Shown here: positions 50,424 through 57,729 of the stretch, in pieces
Layout: each line of letters starts with the position of its first letter
Numbering within the stretch: position 1 is the first letter of the stretch
NCBI GenBank assembly: GCA_030527925.1
Contig: JAUMZW010000011.1
Location: 1 to 57,729 of the forward strand
Length of the DNA stretch: 57,729 nt
DNA from: Streptococcus sp.
Lineage (GTDB): Bacteria > Bacillota > Bacilli > Lactobacillales > Streptococcaceae
Direction: 5' to 3'
Made by a program: the position numbers and the translations under genes
Notes under the pieces: generated by a model
Databases searched by the model: none
Seen by the model: only the letters and a program-made list of their open reading frames with translations
What the model was told of the DNA's origin: nothing

Positions 50424-51578
50424 CTAAAACTCATCAATAAACGATAAGATAAGCTCCTGATACAGGTCAATAAATTTAAGATAATCATCTTTTTCAACAA
50501 ATTCATTTACTTGGTGGGCCATTTTTGTAAGTCCTGGTCCATAAAAAATAAAGTTAAATGAGTCGTCTTTATTCTTTAATAAATTAGCAGCATCTGTCAC
50601 TGCTGGAGAAGATATGACATCAGGTAATTGACCAAAATATTTTTGACCAATTTTTTGAGCTAAACTAGTTAATACACTATCTGGTTTAGTAAAGACACTA
50701 TTTAGAGACATTGCTACTGTAACGTCAATCTGATGACGCTCTTGATTAAAATCATCAGCTAATTTTCTAAAGATATCTTCTACTTCATCATTATCAAATT
50801 CAGGAATCGTCCTAACATTTAATTCGGCAACAGCTTGCTCTGGTATTGAATTAACCTGATTTCCACCATTAAAAATGGTTGTGTTCATCACAAGTTTTCC
50901 TAGTGATGGGGTCTCCCTCTCATCATCTCTGAAAATATGATTGGCCTTCATGAGATACGACATTAATTAGTCAATCGCATTATAACCCAATTCTGGTATT
51001 GAACTATGTGCAGCTTTCCCTGTAGAAGTTATTTTTAGATCCATCGAACCCTTATGAGCATATAAAATATCATCTTGTGAAGGCTCACCAATAATTAAGG
51101 CATCGATATCATCACAATACCCATCTTCAAAGTATCTTTTAGAACCTGCTTCGCCAACTTCCTCTCCAGTAGTTGCCATTAGTCGGATTGTACCACGCTT
51201 TAACAAATTATTCATTTTTATTTCAATCATTGAAATCACTAAAGCAGCAAGTCCCGACTTCATATCAGCAGAACCACGACCATATAATTTTCCATTTTTT
51301 TCCGTTAATTCAAAGGGATTTGAATCCCAAAGTGCTAAATCTCCCTCTGATACCACATCCATATGTCCCGATAATGCAATAACAGGACTTCCAGAACCAA
51401 TTTCAGCTATTAAATTAACTCGTCTAGGACTAACTTCAATTATTTTTGATGGGATATCATAACGCTCAAAAAGGTCAGATAAATATTGTGCAACTAAGAT
51501 CTCATTATCATTCACCGTTTTAAACGATACTATATCTTTTAGAATTTGAACTTTCTCTTCCACACTTAATTTTTTCAA
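50424..51578 (-). pseudogene. M20 family deacylase (ArgE/DapE type) interrupted by one ochre codon
   Basis: The frame is continuous over about 384 codons except TAA at 50967-50969. The N-terminal part has the metal motif SGHMDVVSEGD (about 71), GRGSADMKSG (about 96) and TGEEVGEAGS (about 134). After the stop, the dimerisation/catalytic C-terminus continues with NQVNSIPEQAVAELNVRTIP. Related enzymes cleave N-acyl-ornithine, N-succinyl-diaminopimelate or dipeptides. The start is a TTG without a good ribosome-binding site, another sign of decay. The segment around the stop (GYNAID, stop, LMSYL) shows a single codon change. The gene is probably inactive. Confidence 0.75.
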
Positions 51579-51900
51579 CTTAGATTCAAATAATGAATTC
51601 CAGCTCTAAATAGAGTGAACTCATCCAATATTAATCACCCTTTTAAATGAACTAAAAGAAATACCTCTGACTCACTTTAAATAACTTTGAATTCCACCTC
51701 ACTTTTTCATTTTAATTATTTTACCAAGATCTTTGTATTGCAAGCGTTTTTATCTGTAAAATAGATAGTTTATCACCTAGGATAAAAAATAAAAGTAAAC
51801 AAATGAACTATTCTGGCAGAGACTTAAAGTAGACACCTTTTAAATATAACTGACCATTTTTGACTTTATCTTCAAAACGTTATTTCATAAAATCACTACA
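51579..51900. other. Gap without genes
   Basis: About 320 bp with no convincing reading frame. It contains an imperfect cre at 51738-51754 (TTGCAAGCGTTTTTATC), near the CcpA consensus but with A for the first conserved G on the reverse strand. It probably carried the promoter region of the broken M20 gene. Confidence 0.4.
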
Positions 51901-51927
51901 AAAAAGTTAGATAATATCTAACTTTTT
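51901..51927. terminator. Intrinsic terminator
   Basis: AAAAAGTTAGAT and ATCTAACTTTTT with a 3-nt loop form a 12-bp stem, downstream of the antiterminator relic. In intact BglG-type loci a terminator near here could be the one antiterminated, but context is lost. Confidence 0.7.
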
Positions 51928-51956
51928 TGAGTAATTTTTAAAATTTCCCTTTTTCC

Positions 51957-52025
51957 TTACAGTATTTCACCATTGCTTTCAATAACTTGTACAACGTTAT
52001 TATTATATACCTTTTCAATTTTCAT
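51957..52025 (-). pseudogene. N-terminal remnant of a BglG/LicT-type antiterminator
   Basis: From ATG 52025, with ACGGAG upstream, the frame reads MKIEKVYNNNVVQVIESNGE, then IL and a TAA. This is the unmistakable start of the RNA-binding (CAT) domain of BglG/LicT/SacY antiterminators. After the stop the frame continues weakly (GKREILKITQKS) and then degenerates. The PTS regulation domains are gone. No sugar PTS operon remains beside it, so a beta-glucoside-type locus has probably been deleted. Confidence 0.75.
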
Positions 52026-52159
52026 AATTAACTCCGTTTATTACTCTATAAATTATATTAACAGATTAAAAGGTAAAGTCAAAAAAGAAATTTTGAAAAT
52101 CTATTGCTATTTAATATCATTTTTCTGACATAAAAGATCAATTTATTAAAACAATAGTT

Positions 52160-53566
52160 TTACTTCCAAGCTTTTTTTAAACGTTCAATACAATCAGGTA
52201 TGTCAACCAAATCTATCTTACTAAATCCTAAAAATAAACTTTCTTGCGGACAATCTGCTTCTTCTTGCCAAAATTGCATTGTATCATATACCTTAACACC
52301 ATACATGAGAGCTTTTTCAATGAGTTGACTTTGGTTAATTTTTTCTGGAAAAGTTAACAGTAAATACTGCCCGCTCACATTATGTGAGATATTAACCTTC
52401 AATGGGAAATTTTCAAAACCTCTCTTAAACGCCTCGTAACGTTTTTTAAAGATTTGATTCATTTTCCTTACAATCCTATCATAATCTCCCGTGGCTAAAA
52501 TATTTGCTAGTGTGACTTGATTTAAGAGGTTAACTGTACTATTGTAGTCCTTGTAAGTTTTCAAAAACGCTTCTGTGAAAGGCTTTGGTAAAACCATATA
52601 ACTCATTCTAAATGACGGAGATAACATCTTTGAAAAAGTTCCTAAATAAACTACTCTATCAATGTAATCAATTGATTTCAATGCAGGAACTGGTTTTTCA
52701 TAATAGCGTAATTCACTATCATAATCGTCCTCAATAATTAAAGATTGTCTTAATTCAGCAAAACTTAACAATTCTTGACGTCTTTTTATAGGCATAATCA
52801 TTCCTAGCGGAAACTGGTGTGACGGTGTTGTATAAATCAAATCAATGTTTTTTTGAAGGGAACTTTTTTCTAGAACCATCCCCTTATCATCCACTTTAGC
52901 CTGAAGAATCTGATAACTATTCTTTTTAAAAATAGCTCTTGCCTTAGGGTAACTAGGATCTTCCATTAGAACGCTACCTTTTTCTTTTCCTAAAAAATGG
53001 CAAAGATAATCTAACGATTGTTGCAAACCACTCGTAATAACAACCTGTTCTGGTGAACACTCCACTCCTCGAATTCGTTTTAAATAACGACAAATTTCAT
53101 TTCTCAACTTTAAATCTCCTTGAAATTCCTGAAAATTAGAAAATTCTTCTGCTTCATCAAGTTGACTCAGAGCATTGAGATAATGTTTTTTCCATACTTT
53201 TTTTGGAAATAAATTACTGGTATGACTACTATTTGTCAGATCATATATAGTATCTGAGCTATGATGCTTCCTAGTTTGTCTCTCATCAGGTATAAAATCA
53301 TACTTTTCTTCAACTTTTAAAACCTTTGGTAATTCTAGAACATAAAAACCAGCATTTTTTCGACTTTCAATATAACCTTCTAAACTCAATTGCATATAAG
53401 CTCTGTCAACTGTATTACGGCTTACCTCAAGCATATGTGATAAGGTTCTTGTTCCCAACATTTTATCATTAGGACTCAAATCTCCTTCTATGATATCTTT
53501 CTTTAATTGCTCATAAATTTGTTCATATAGAGGCGTGCTTCCTGTTTCACGTGTTAAATTGATCAT
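52160..53566 (-). CDS. MocR-type regulator (GntR HTH plus aminotransferase fold)
   Basis: The 468-residue protein has a GntR winged helix (about 10-75, with KMLGTRTLSHMLEVSRNTVD) and a class I aminotransferase-like domain. That domain contains the PLP lysine in YLGTFSKMLSPSFRMSYMV (about 315). TTPSHQFPLGMIMP and EDDYDSELRYYEKP are typical MocR blocks. It is divergent from a DMT exporter gene with two identical 9-bp direct repeats in between, so it probably controls that transporter. The effector may be PLP-linked amino acids or an amine. GGGAGAATCGG precedes the ATG. Confidence 0.88.
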   Translation of the reverse strand: MINLTRETGSTPLYEQIYEQLKKDIIEGDLSPNDKMLGTRTLSHMLEVSRNTVDRAYMQLSLEGYIESRKNAGFYVLELPKVLKVEEKYDFIPDERQTRKHHSSDTIYDLTNSSHTSNLFPKKVWKKHYLNALSQLDEAEEFSNFQEFQGDLKLRNEICRYLKRIRGVECSPEQVVITSGLQQSLDYLCHFLGKEKGSVLMEDPSYPKARAIFKKNSYQILQAKVDDKGMVLEKSSLQKNIDLIYTTPSHQFPLGMIMPIKRRQELLSFAELRQSLIIEDDYDSELRYYEKPVPALKSIDYIDRVVYLGTFSKMLSPSFRMSYMVLPKPFTEAFLKTYKDYNSTVNLLNQVTLANILATGDYDRIVRKMNQIFKKRYEAFKRGFENFPLKVNISHNVSGQYLLLTFPEKINQSQLIEKALMYGVKVYDTMQFWQEEADCPQESLFLGFSKIDLVDIPDCIERLKKAWK

Positions 53567-53577
53567 CCGATTCTCCC

Positions 53578-53610
53578 AACTGGTACCTAAAAATTTTCAA
53601 AAACTGGTAC
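53578..53610. promoter_or_regulatory. Two direct repeats AACTGGTAC, probable MocR operator
   Basis: AACTGGTAC occurs at 53578-53586 and 53602-53610, 24 bp apart, just upstream of the MocR gene. The second copy abuts a TATAAT (minus strand, about 53617-53622). MocR proteins such as GabR and PdxR bind direct repeats. The pair suggests autoregulation and control of the divergent transporter. Confidence 0.6.
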
Positions 53611-53683
53611 TTTTTATTATACCATCATTTTTTTATAATAATACTACACTAAACAAATCAATTTAAAGGGGAACGTAAATAAT

Positions 53684-54553
53684 ATGGATAAGCGTACAAA
53701 TCCTACTCGAGATGTCTGTCTCATTTTTTTAGCAATCTGTTTTCTAGCAACAGGTGGAATTTTTGTGAAACTAAGTCCACTCCCTCCAATAAACACTGGA
53801 TTCTACCGTGTCCTATTTTCAATTCCTATGTTACTCCCGTTCCTCAAAAAGCACGAACTTCAATTAACAGGAAAACAAATCACCACAATGATTTTAGCAG
53901 GTGCATTCCTAGCGGGTGATCTTGCACTTTGGAATTTATCATTCTATTATACAAGTGTTGCAAATGCTAATCTACTCGTCAACCTAACATCTTTCACTGT
54001 TATCCCTTGTAGTTACTTCCTCTTTAAAGAAAAAATTACAAAGCAATTTTTAATTGGGGCATTAATTACTTTTTTAGGTGTTATTTTTCTGATGTGTAAT
54101 AAAGTGACTCTTACACCTAATAGGCTTTTAGGTGACCTTATGAGCTTAACAACTTCATTTTTCTATGCCTTATTTATCCTAACAGTATATAAGCTTAGAG
54201 AACATGTTTCTAGTAATATTATTATGTTTGTAAGTGCCTTTGGTAGTTTGATTGTCCTAGGAATCACCATTGTGTTTACCGAAGGATTCTATATCCCTCA
54301 AAATTTCTCACAACTATGGCCACTTCTTTGTCTAGCTCTTGTTTCACAGATTTTAGGGCAAGGTTTATTAGCCTATTGTTTAGGAAGAGTTAACGCTAGC
54401 TTATCGTCTATCATTACATTATCACAACCTGTCGTAGCTGCATTATATGCCTGGATTATTTTCCAAGAGAAACTAGACACTCACTCTATAATTGCGATTA
54501 TCATCACATTGATTGGGGTATACTTAGCAAAAACGCAAGCCAGTAAATCATAA
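53684..54553 (+). CDS. EamA/DMT-superfamily transporter
   Basis: The 289-residue protein has ten membrane helices in two repeats, each an EamA domain (about 10-140 and 150-285). The repeats contain LALWNLSFYYTSVANANLLVN and GQGLLAYCLGRVNASLSSII. These proteins usually export amino acids or amines. The linked MocR regulator suggests a PLP- or amino-acid-related cargo. AAAGGGG precedes the ATG. It is a single-gene transcript ended by a long hairpin. Confidence 0.85.
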   Translation: MDKRTNPTRDVCLIFLAICFLATGGIFVKLSPLPPINTGFYRVLFSIPMLLPFLKKHELQLTGKQITTMILAGAFLAGDLALWNLSFYYTSVANANLLVNLTSFTVIPCSYFLFKEKITKQFLIGALITFLGVIFLMCNKVTLTPNRLLGDLMSLTTSFFYALFILTVYKLREHVSSNIIMFVSAFGSLIVLGITIVFTEGFYIPQNFSQLWPLLCLALVSQILGQGLLAYCLGRVNASLSSIITLSQPVVAALYAWIIFQEKLDTHSIIAIIITLIGVYLAKTQASKS

Positions 54554-54594
54554 AAAACCTTAATGCCTAATTAAAATAGGCATTAAGGTTTTTT
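54552..54594. terminator. Bidirectional terminator
   Basis: AAAAAACCTTAATGCCTA and its exact complement form an 18-bp stem with a 7-nt loop between the convergent transporter gene and nrdG. Confidence 0.88.
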
Positions 54595-54595
54595 A

Positions 54596-55165
54596 TTAAC
54601 CATCTGATAATTTATCCCAGATATGTGGAGCCTCCCCTAACCTAGATTTTTTGACATCAATAATACGTTGATTACTCGAACCACGAAATTGTAAACTCAA
54701 ATCTTTTTTTGTTACATCAAATCGACCATCTACTAAAATATCGATATATGATAATAATTCAATCTTATCTTGAGTTTCCACTCCTAACTCTTCCCAAGTA
54801 TATCCTGTCCAAGACCAAATATCCTTTTCAGGTAATTCCTTTCGAATACGTTTAACTAATGGCAATAAAATACCTGTATTTAAAAATGGTTCTCCTCCCA
54901 AAAGAGTTAATCCTTGTACATAGGGCTGTGATAAATTAGATAAAATCTTTTCTTCTAAGTCTCTTATATAAGGAATTCCAGCATGAAATGACCAAGTAGC
55001 TACATTATAACAATCTTTACAATGAAAAAGACATCCTGATACATAAAGAGAATTTCTAACCCCTTCACCATCAACAAAATTAAAGGCCTTATAATCAATA
55101 ATCCTACCTTGACTTAAATCATCACTCTGCCATTCTCTAGGTTTAGGGTTTTGCCAAGAATTCAT
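54596..55165 (-). CDS. nrdG: Anaerobic ribonucleotide reductase activating protein
   Basis: This radical SAM enzyme of 189 residues puts the glycyl radical on NrdD. The CLFHCKDCYN cluster (about 45-54) is the CxxxCxxC iron-sulfur motif. The LLGGEPFLN block (about 87-95) binds SAM. The ATG lies 16 nt after the nrdD stop, so the two are co-transcribed and under NrdR control. Confidence 0.96.
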   Translation of the reverse strand: MNSWQNPKPREWQSDDLSQGRIIDYKAFNFVDGEGVRNSLYVSGCLFHCKDCYNVATWSFHAGIPYIRDLEEKILSNLSQPYVQGLTLLGGEPFLNTGILLPLVKRIRKELPEKDIWSWTGYTWEELGVETQDKIELLSYIDILVDGRFDVTKKDLSLQFRGSSNQRIIDVKKSRLGEAPHIWDKLSDG

Positions 55166-55181
55166 TTTTGGTACCTTTCTT

Positions 55182-57338
55182 TCATAAACTTGAGCTATTC
55201 ATATGTTTAACACGTGATGCAATTTCACGATGTCTTCCTTTAACCATAGGTCTAGCTTGAGGATTTCCTAAATAACCACATGTTCTCTTCACAACATCTA
55301 CTGTCTTAGGATCCTGATTACCACACTTTGGACACTTAAACCCTCGTTCTGTCGGTATAAAATCTCCTTCAAATTGACAAAGGTAACACTTATCAATCGG
55401 AGTATTTGTTCCTAAATAACCAACCCTATCGTAAGCATAATCCCATACTGCCTCTAAGGCTTTAGGATTTTGCTGTAAAACAGGATATTCACAGTAATGA
55501 ATAAAACCACCAGTAGCTCCGGCTTCAGGATATACCTTCTCAAAATCAAGTTTTTCAAATGGATTCGGATTCTTTCTAATATCGTAATGAAAAGAATTTG
55601 TATAATATTCTTTATCTGTAATATTGGGAATACGTCCAAAACGTTTTGTGTCTAATCGACAAAAACGGTCTGTCAAACTCTCAGATGGTGTAGAATAGAC
55701 AGAAAAATGATACCCATAATAGTTTGACCATTCATCACAAACCATTTTCAACTTTCTTATTATTTCTAACGTAAATTCCTTTGCTTCTGGATTTGATTCC
55801 CATTCTGAACCATAAAAAACCGTTGCTACCTCATATAAACCTATATAACCAAAGGATACTGTCGCTCGAGAATTTGCAAATAACCCAGTCACACTCTCTG
55901 TTGTTTTTAGACGTTTTCCAAATGCCCCATATTGATATAATATCGGAGCATTTGTAGGTTTAGCCTGATTAACACGATTAATTCGATAAACCAAAGCATC
56001 TTTAATAAGTGTTATCCTATCCTCTAAAAGTTCCCAAAAATAATTGCTATCCCCATCCGATTGTAAAGCAATCCTAGGAAGATTCAAAGTAACAACTCCT
56101 AAATTCATACGACCCGAATTTACCCATTCTCCATTGTCATCTTGCCAACCTTGTAAAAATGATCGACACCCCATGGGAACCTTAAAAGAACCTGTTAAAT
56201 CAACAATCTTATCATAAGACAAAATATCTGGATACATCCGCTTAGTTGCACATTCTACCGCTAACTGTTTGATATCATAGTTAGGACTGCCTTCTTCTAA
56301 ATTAAGTCCTCTTTTTAGTGTGAAAATCAGTTTTGGAAAAATTGCTGTCCTATGTTCTTTTCCTAACCCTAAAATTCTAATCTCTAGCATTGCTTTTTGA
56401 ATCTCTCTAGCAAACCAAGACTGACCTAGACCAAAACCAAATGAAGTAAAAGGTGTTTGACCATTAGATGTAAACAGCGTGTTTATTTCATATTCTAAAG
56501 ATTGCATTGCGTCATAAATATCTTTTTTTGTTTTACGATAAGCGTACTCTTCTTGTTTTTCACCAATTACCCACTCCTTAACCTCTTTTAAATACTTAGA
56601 AAAGTTTAAACGAGCGTAAGGTTCCAATAATTCATCAATACGATTTACTGAACAACCCCCGTACTGACTAGATGAGACATTTGCTATAATTTGAACAATC
56701 TGAGCTGTCGCTGTCTGAATAGACTTAGGACTCTCAACTTCAGCATTCCCTATCTTAAAACCATTAGCTAACATTTCTTTAAAATCAATTAGACAACAAT
56801 TAGTCATCGGCGTATAAGGGCTATAATCCAAATCATGATAATGAAGGACTCCTTTCAAATGAGCACTAGCCACATGTGAAGGTATCATCTGTAAACCAAT
56901 TGCTTTACCAACTACACCAGCAGTCAAATCTCGCTGAGTATTAAAAACATCACTATCTTTATTTGCATTTTCATTAACAACCGTTTGCTCCTTATCTTGA
57001 AGCTGTTTTACACCATAAAAGACCTCTTTAGCATCTGAAAATTCCTTTAAATAAGATTCATAGAAGTTTTGATACATTTGAAATGCATCATCCAACCCTA
57101 ATTCAGTAAATAGCTGACAAATCTCTTGCCTTAACAATTTTGTTGAAATATCCTGATTCTTATACCTATATATTCTCTGTAATAATTTATCCGTTAATTG
57201 AATAACCTTAACTTTATCATCTTTCAAAACAATTTTTAATGAAGACATCAAACGATTCTTATCAAATTTCTGTATTCGACCATCTCTTTTTTTAATACTA
57301 TTTGTCATATTCCCTCTATCAATTTCTATATAACTCAT
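55182..57338 (-). CDS. nrdD: Anaerobic ribonucleoside-triphosphate reductase (class III)
   Basis: This glycyl-radical enzyme reduces NTPs to dNTPs without oxygen. The ATP-cone domain starts IKKRDGRIQKFDKNRL (about 14-29). The catalytic core has TNCCLIDF (about 180). A C-terminal zinc site CYLCQFEGD...CPKCGNQ precedes the glycyl-radical loop RTCGYLGNPQARP (about residue 695). I chose ATG 57338 (718 residues), which has GAGG 8 nt upstream. ATG 57308, with GAGGG closer, is possible. Two NrdR boxes lie 40-90 nt upstream. nrdG follows. Confidence 0.95.
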   Translation of the reverse strand: MSYIEIDRGNMTNSIKKRDGRIQKFDKNRLMSSLKIVLKDDKVKVIQLTDKLLQRIYRYKNQDISTKLLRQEICQLFTELGLDDAFQMYQNFYESYLKEFSDAKEVFYGVKQLQDKEQTVVNENANKDSDVFNTQRDLTAGVVGKAIGLQMIPSHVASAHLKGVLHYHDLDYSPYTPMTNCCLIDFKEMLANGFKIGNAEVESPKSIQTATAQIVQIIANVSSSQYGGCSVNRIDELLEPYARLNFSKYLKEVKEWVIGEKQEEYAYRKTKKDIYDAMQSLEYEINTLFTSNGQTPFTSFGFGLGQSWFAREIQKAMLEIRILGLGKEHRTAIFPKLIFTLKRGLNLEEGSPNYDIKQLAVECATKRMYPDILSYDKIVDLTGSFKVPMGCRSFLQGWQDDNGEWVNSGRMNLGVVTLNLPRIALQSDGDSNYFWELLEDRITLIKDALVYRINRVNQAKPTNAPILYQYGAFGKRLKTTESVTGLFANSRATVSFGYIGLYEVATVFYGSEWESNPEAKEFTLEIIRKLKMVCDEWSNYYGYHFSVYSTPSESLTDRFCRLDTKRFGRIPNITDKEYYTNSFHYDIRKNPNPFEKLDFEKVYPEAGATGGFIHYCEYPVLQQNPKALEAVWDYAYDRVGYLGTNTPIDKCYLCQFEGDFIPTERGFKCPKCGNQDPKTVDVVKRTCGYLGNPQARPMVKGRHREIASRVKHMNSSSL

Positions 57339-57378
57339 TTTATAAACCTCGAATATCATTATAGCACTTCAAAGCAAA

Positions 57379-57426
57379 AAACAATATGTAGTATGTATTT
57401 TATTTCACAAATACTATATATTGTGT
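57379..57426. promoter_or_regulatory. Two NrdR boxes upstream of nrdDG
   Basis: ATACTATATATTGTGT at 57411-57426 matches the NrdR consensus ACACWATATATWGTGT at 15 of 16 positions. AAACAATATGTAGTAT at 57379-57394, read on the other strand, matches at 13. Starts are 32 bp apart, three helical turns, the standard spacing for tandem NrdR boxes. NrdR represses when dATP is high. Confidence 0.85.
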
Positions 57427-57438
57427 TTTTGTGAAATA
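57401..57438. promoter_or_regulatory. 10-bp inverted repeat enclosing the proximal NrdR box
   Basis: TATTTCACAA (57401-57410) and TTGTGAAATA (57429-57438) are exact complements. They flank the NrdR box with a shared centre. The half-sites look like Rex halves but in reversed order. Confidence 0.55.
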
Positions 57439-57663
57439 AAAACTTATAAAATTATTCCAACTATCACTAGAAAAATTTTATAATTATAGCACACTATTTA
57501 TTAAAATGAAAGACAAAAATATGGTCTAAAAGGAGGTGTCCCACCATTAATTTGTGACTACATTAAACTATACTATTCTAAAGTGTAAGCATTGTAATAT
57601 AATACAAATCAAACTGATTTTGAAAAGGCAACACATTTCTGTACAATTTTTATAAAGTGTTTT
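57439..57663. other. Gap between nrdD control region and transposase end
   Basis: No reading frame or promoter is convincing. A small GGTG/CACC hairpin lies at about 57535-57544. The terminal inverted repeat of the IS must lie here or just at the edge, but I cannot place it without the other end. Confidence 0.3.
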
Positions 57664-57729
57664 TTAAGTGATGCCTCGTTTTGTCATGGGAGTTTGATAG
57701 TTGAGACTACCATGAATGCGATGATAGTT
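57664..57729 (-). mobile_element. C-terminal end of an IS3-family transposase (cut by window edge)
   Basis: The last 21 codons read NYHRIHGSLNYQTPMTKRGI, then T and TAA. This is the C-terminus of an IS3-family OrfB (IS150-like group): the YHRIHGSLNYQTP block follows the last catalytic glutamate in that family. The rest lies beyond the window, so completeness cannot be judged. Confidence 0.8.

Noticed and set aside
57401..57438. A true Rex operator
   Set aside because: Rex sites have TTGTGAA first and TTCACAA second; here the order is reversed with an 18-bp spacer.

Overview
The window looks like chromosome of a low-GC streptococcus. The evidence is the gene order (pnp/rpsO; uppS-cdsA-eep-proS-polC; galK-galT-galE; rsmE-prmA next to rarA, 6S RNA and tRNA-Lys; nrdD-nrdG) together with the protein sequences. 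A pyogenic-group species such as S. uberis or S. parauberis, or a near relative, fits best, but I cannot fix the species. Most genes are on the minus strand.

Layout. 1-9.7 kb: RNA and translation housekeeping (degV, rlmB, mrnC, cysS, an SseB-domain gene, pnp, rpsO, def), a decayed MerR regulator, and a MarR/FMN-reductase pair. 9.7-20.9 kb: polC, a short unlisted 43-residue membrane protein gene, a glucosaminidase, then the envelope and secretion genes proS, eep, cdsA, uppS, yajC and a thioredoxin-like gene. 20.9-24.6 kb: the Leloir operon galKTE with a clear promoter. 24.7-31 kb: DUF421/DUF3290, OsmC, a MocR regulator divergent from an ECF S-component gene, dtd, and rel with a TTG start. 31.2-32.8 kb: a NrdI-like flavoprotein and an M42 peptidase.

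32.8-40.8 kb holds a six-gene catabolic operon: a propeller-like protein, a 2-hydroxyacid dehydrogenase, an orphan PTS EIIC, an amidohydrolase, an FGGY kinase and a TIM-barrel epimerase. It is transcribed away from a LacI-family regulator, with a consensus cre between them. Its substrate is unknown. 40.8-44.8 kb: rsmE-prmA-DUF3013, rarA, 6S RNA, and a tRNA-Lys(CTT) that begins where the 6S 3' tail ends.

44.8-47.5 kb is a small AT-rich islet directly 3' of tRNA-Lys(CTT). It has three tandem 10-bp repeats, an AbiA-type reverse transcriptase gene, and an imperfect copy of the tRNA 3' end at its far side. The RT frame and a downstream HEPN frame are joined by an in-phase A AAA AAA heptamer behind a Shine-Dalgarno-like sequence. 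This suggests either -1 frameshifting or a one-base homopolymer deletion. A fragment of an MmeI-type DNA methyltransferase abuts the far boundary.

47.8-52.1 kb is a decaying accessory zone: a P-loop kinase, a secreted lipase and an M20 deacylase each cut by one in-frame stop, a DsrE protein, and a BglG/LicT-type antiterminator remnant. 52.1-57.7 kb: a MocR regulator divergent from a DMT transporter, then the anaerobic ribonucleotide reductase nrdD-nrdG under two NrdR boxes, and the 3' end of an IS3-family transposase cut by the window edge.
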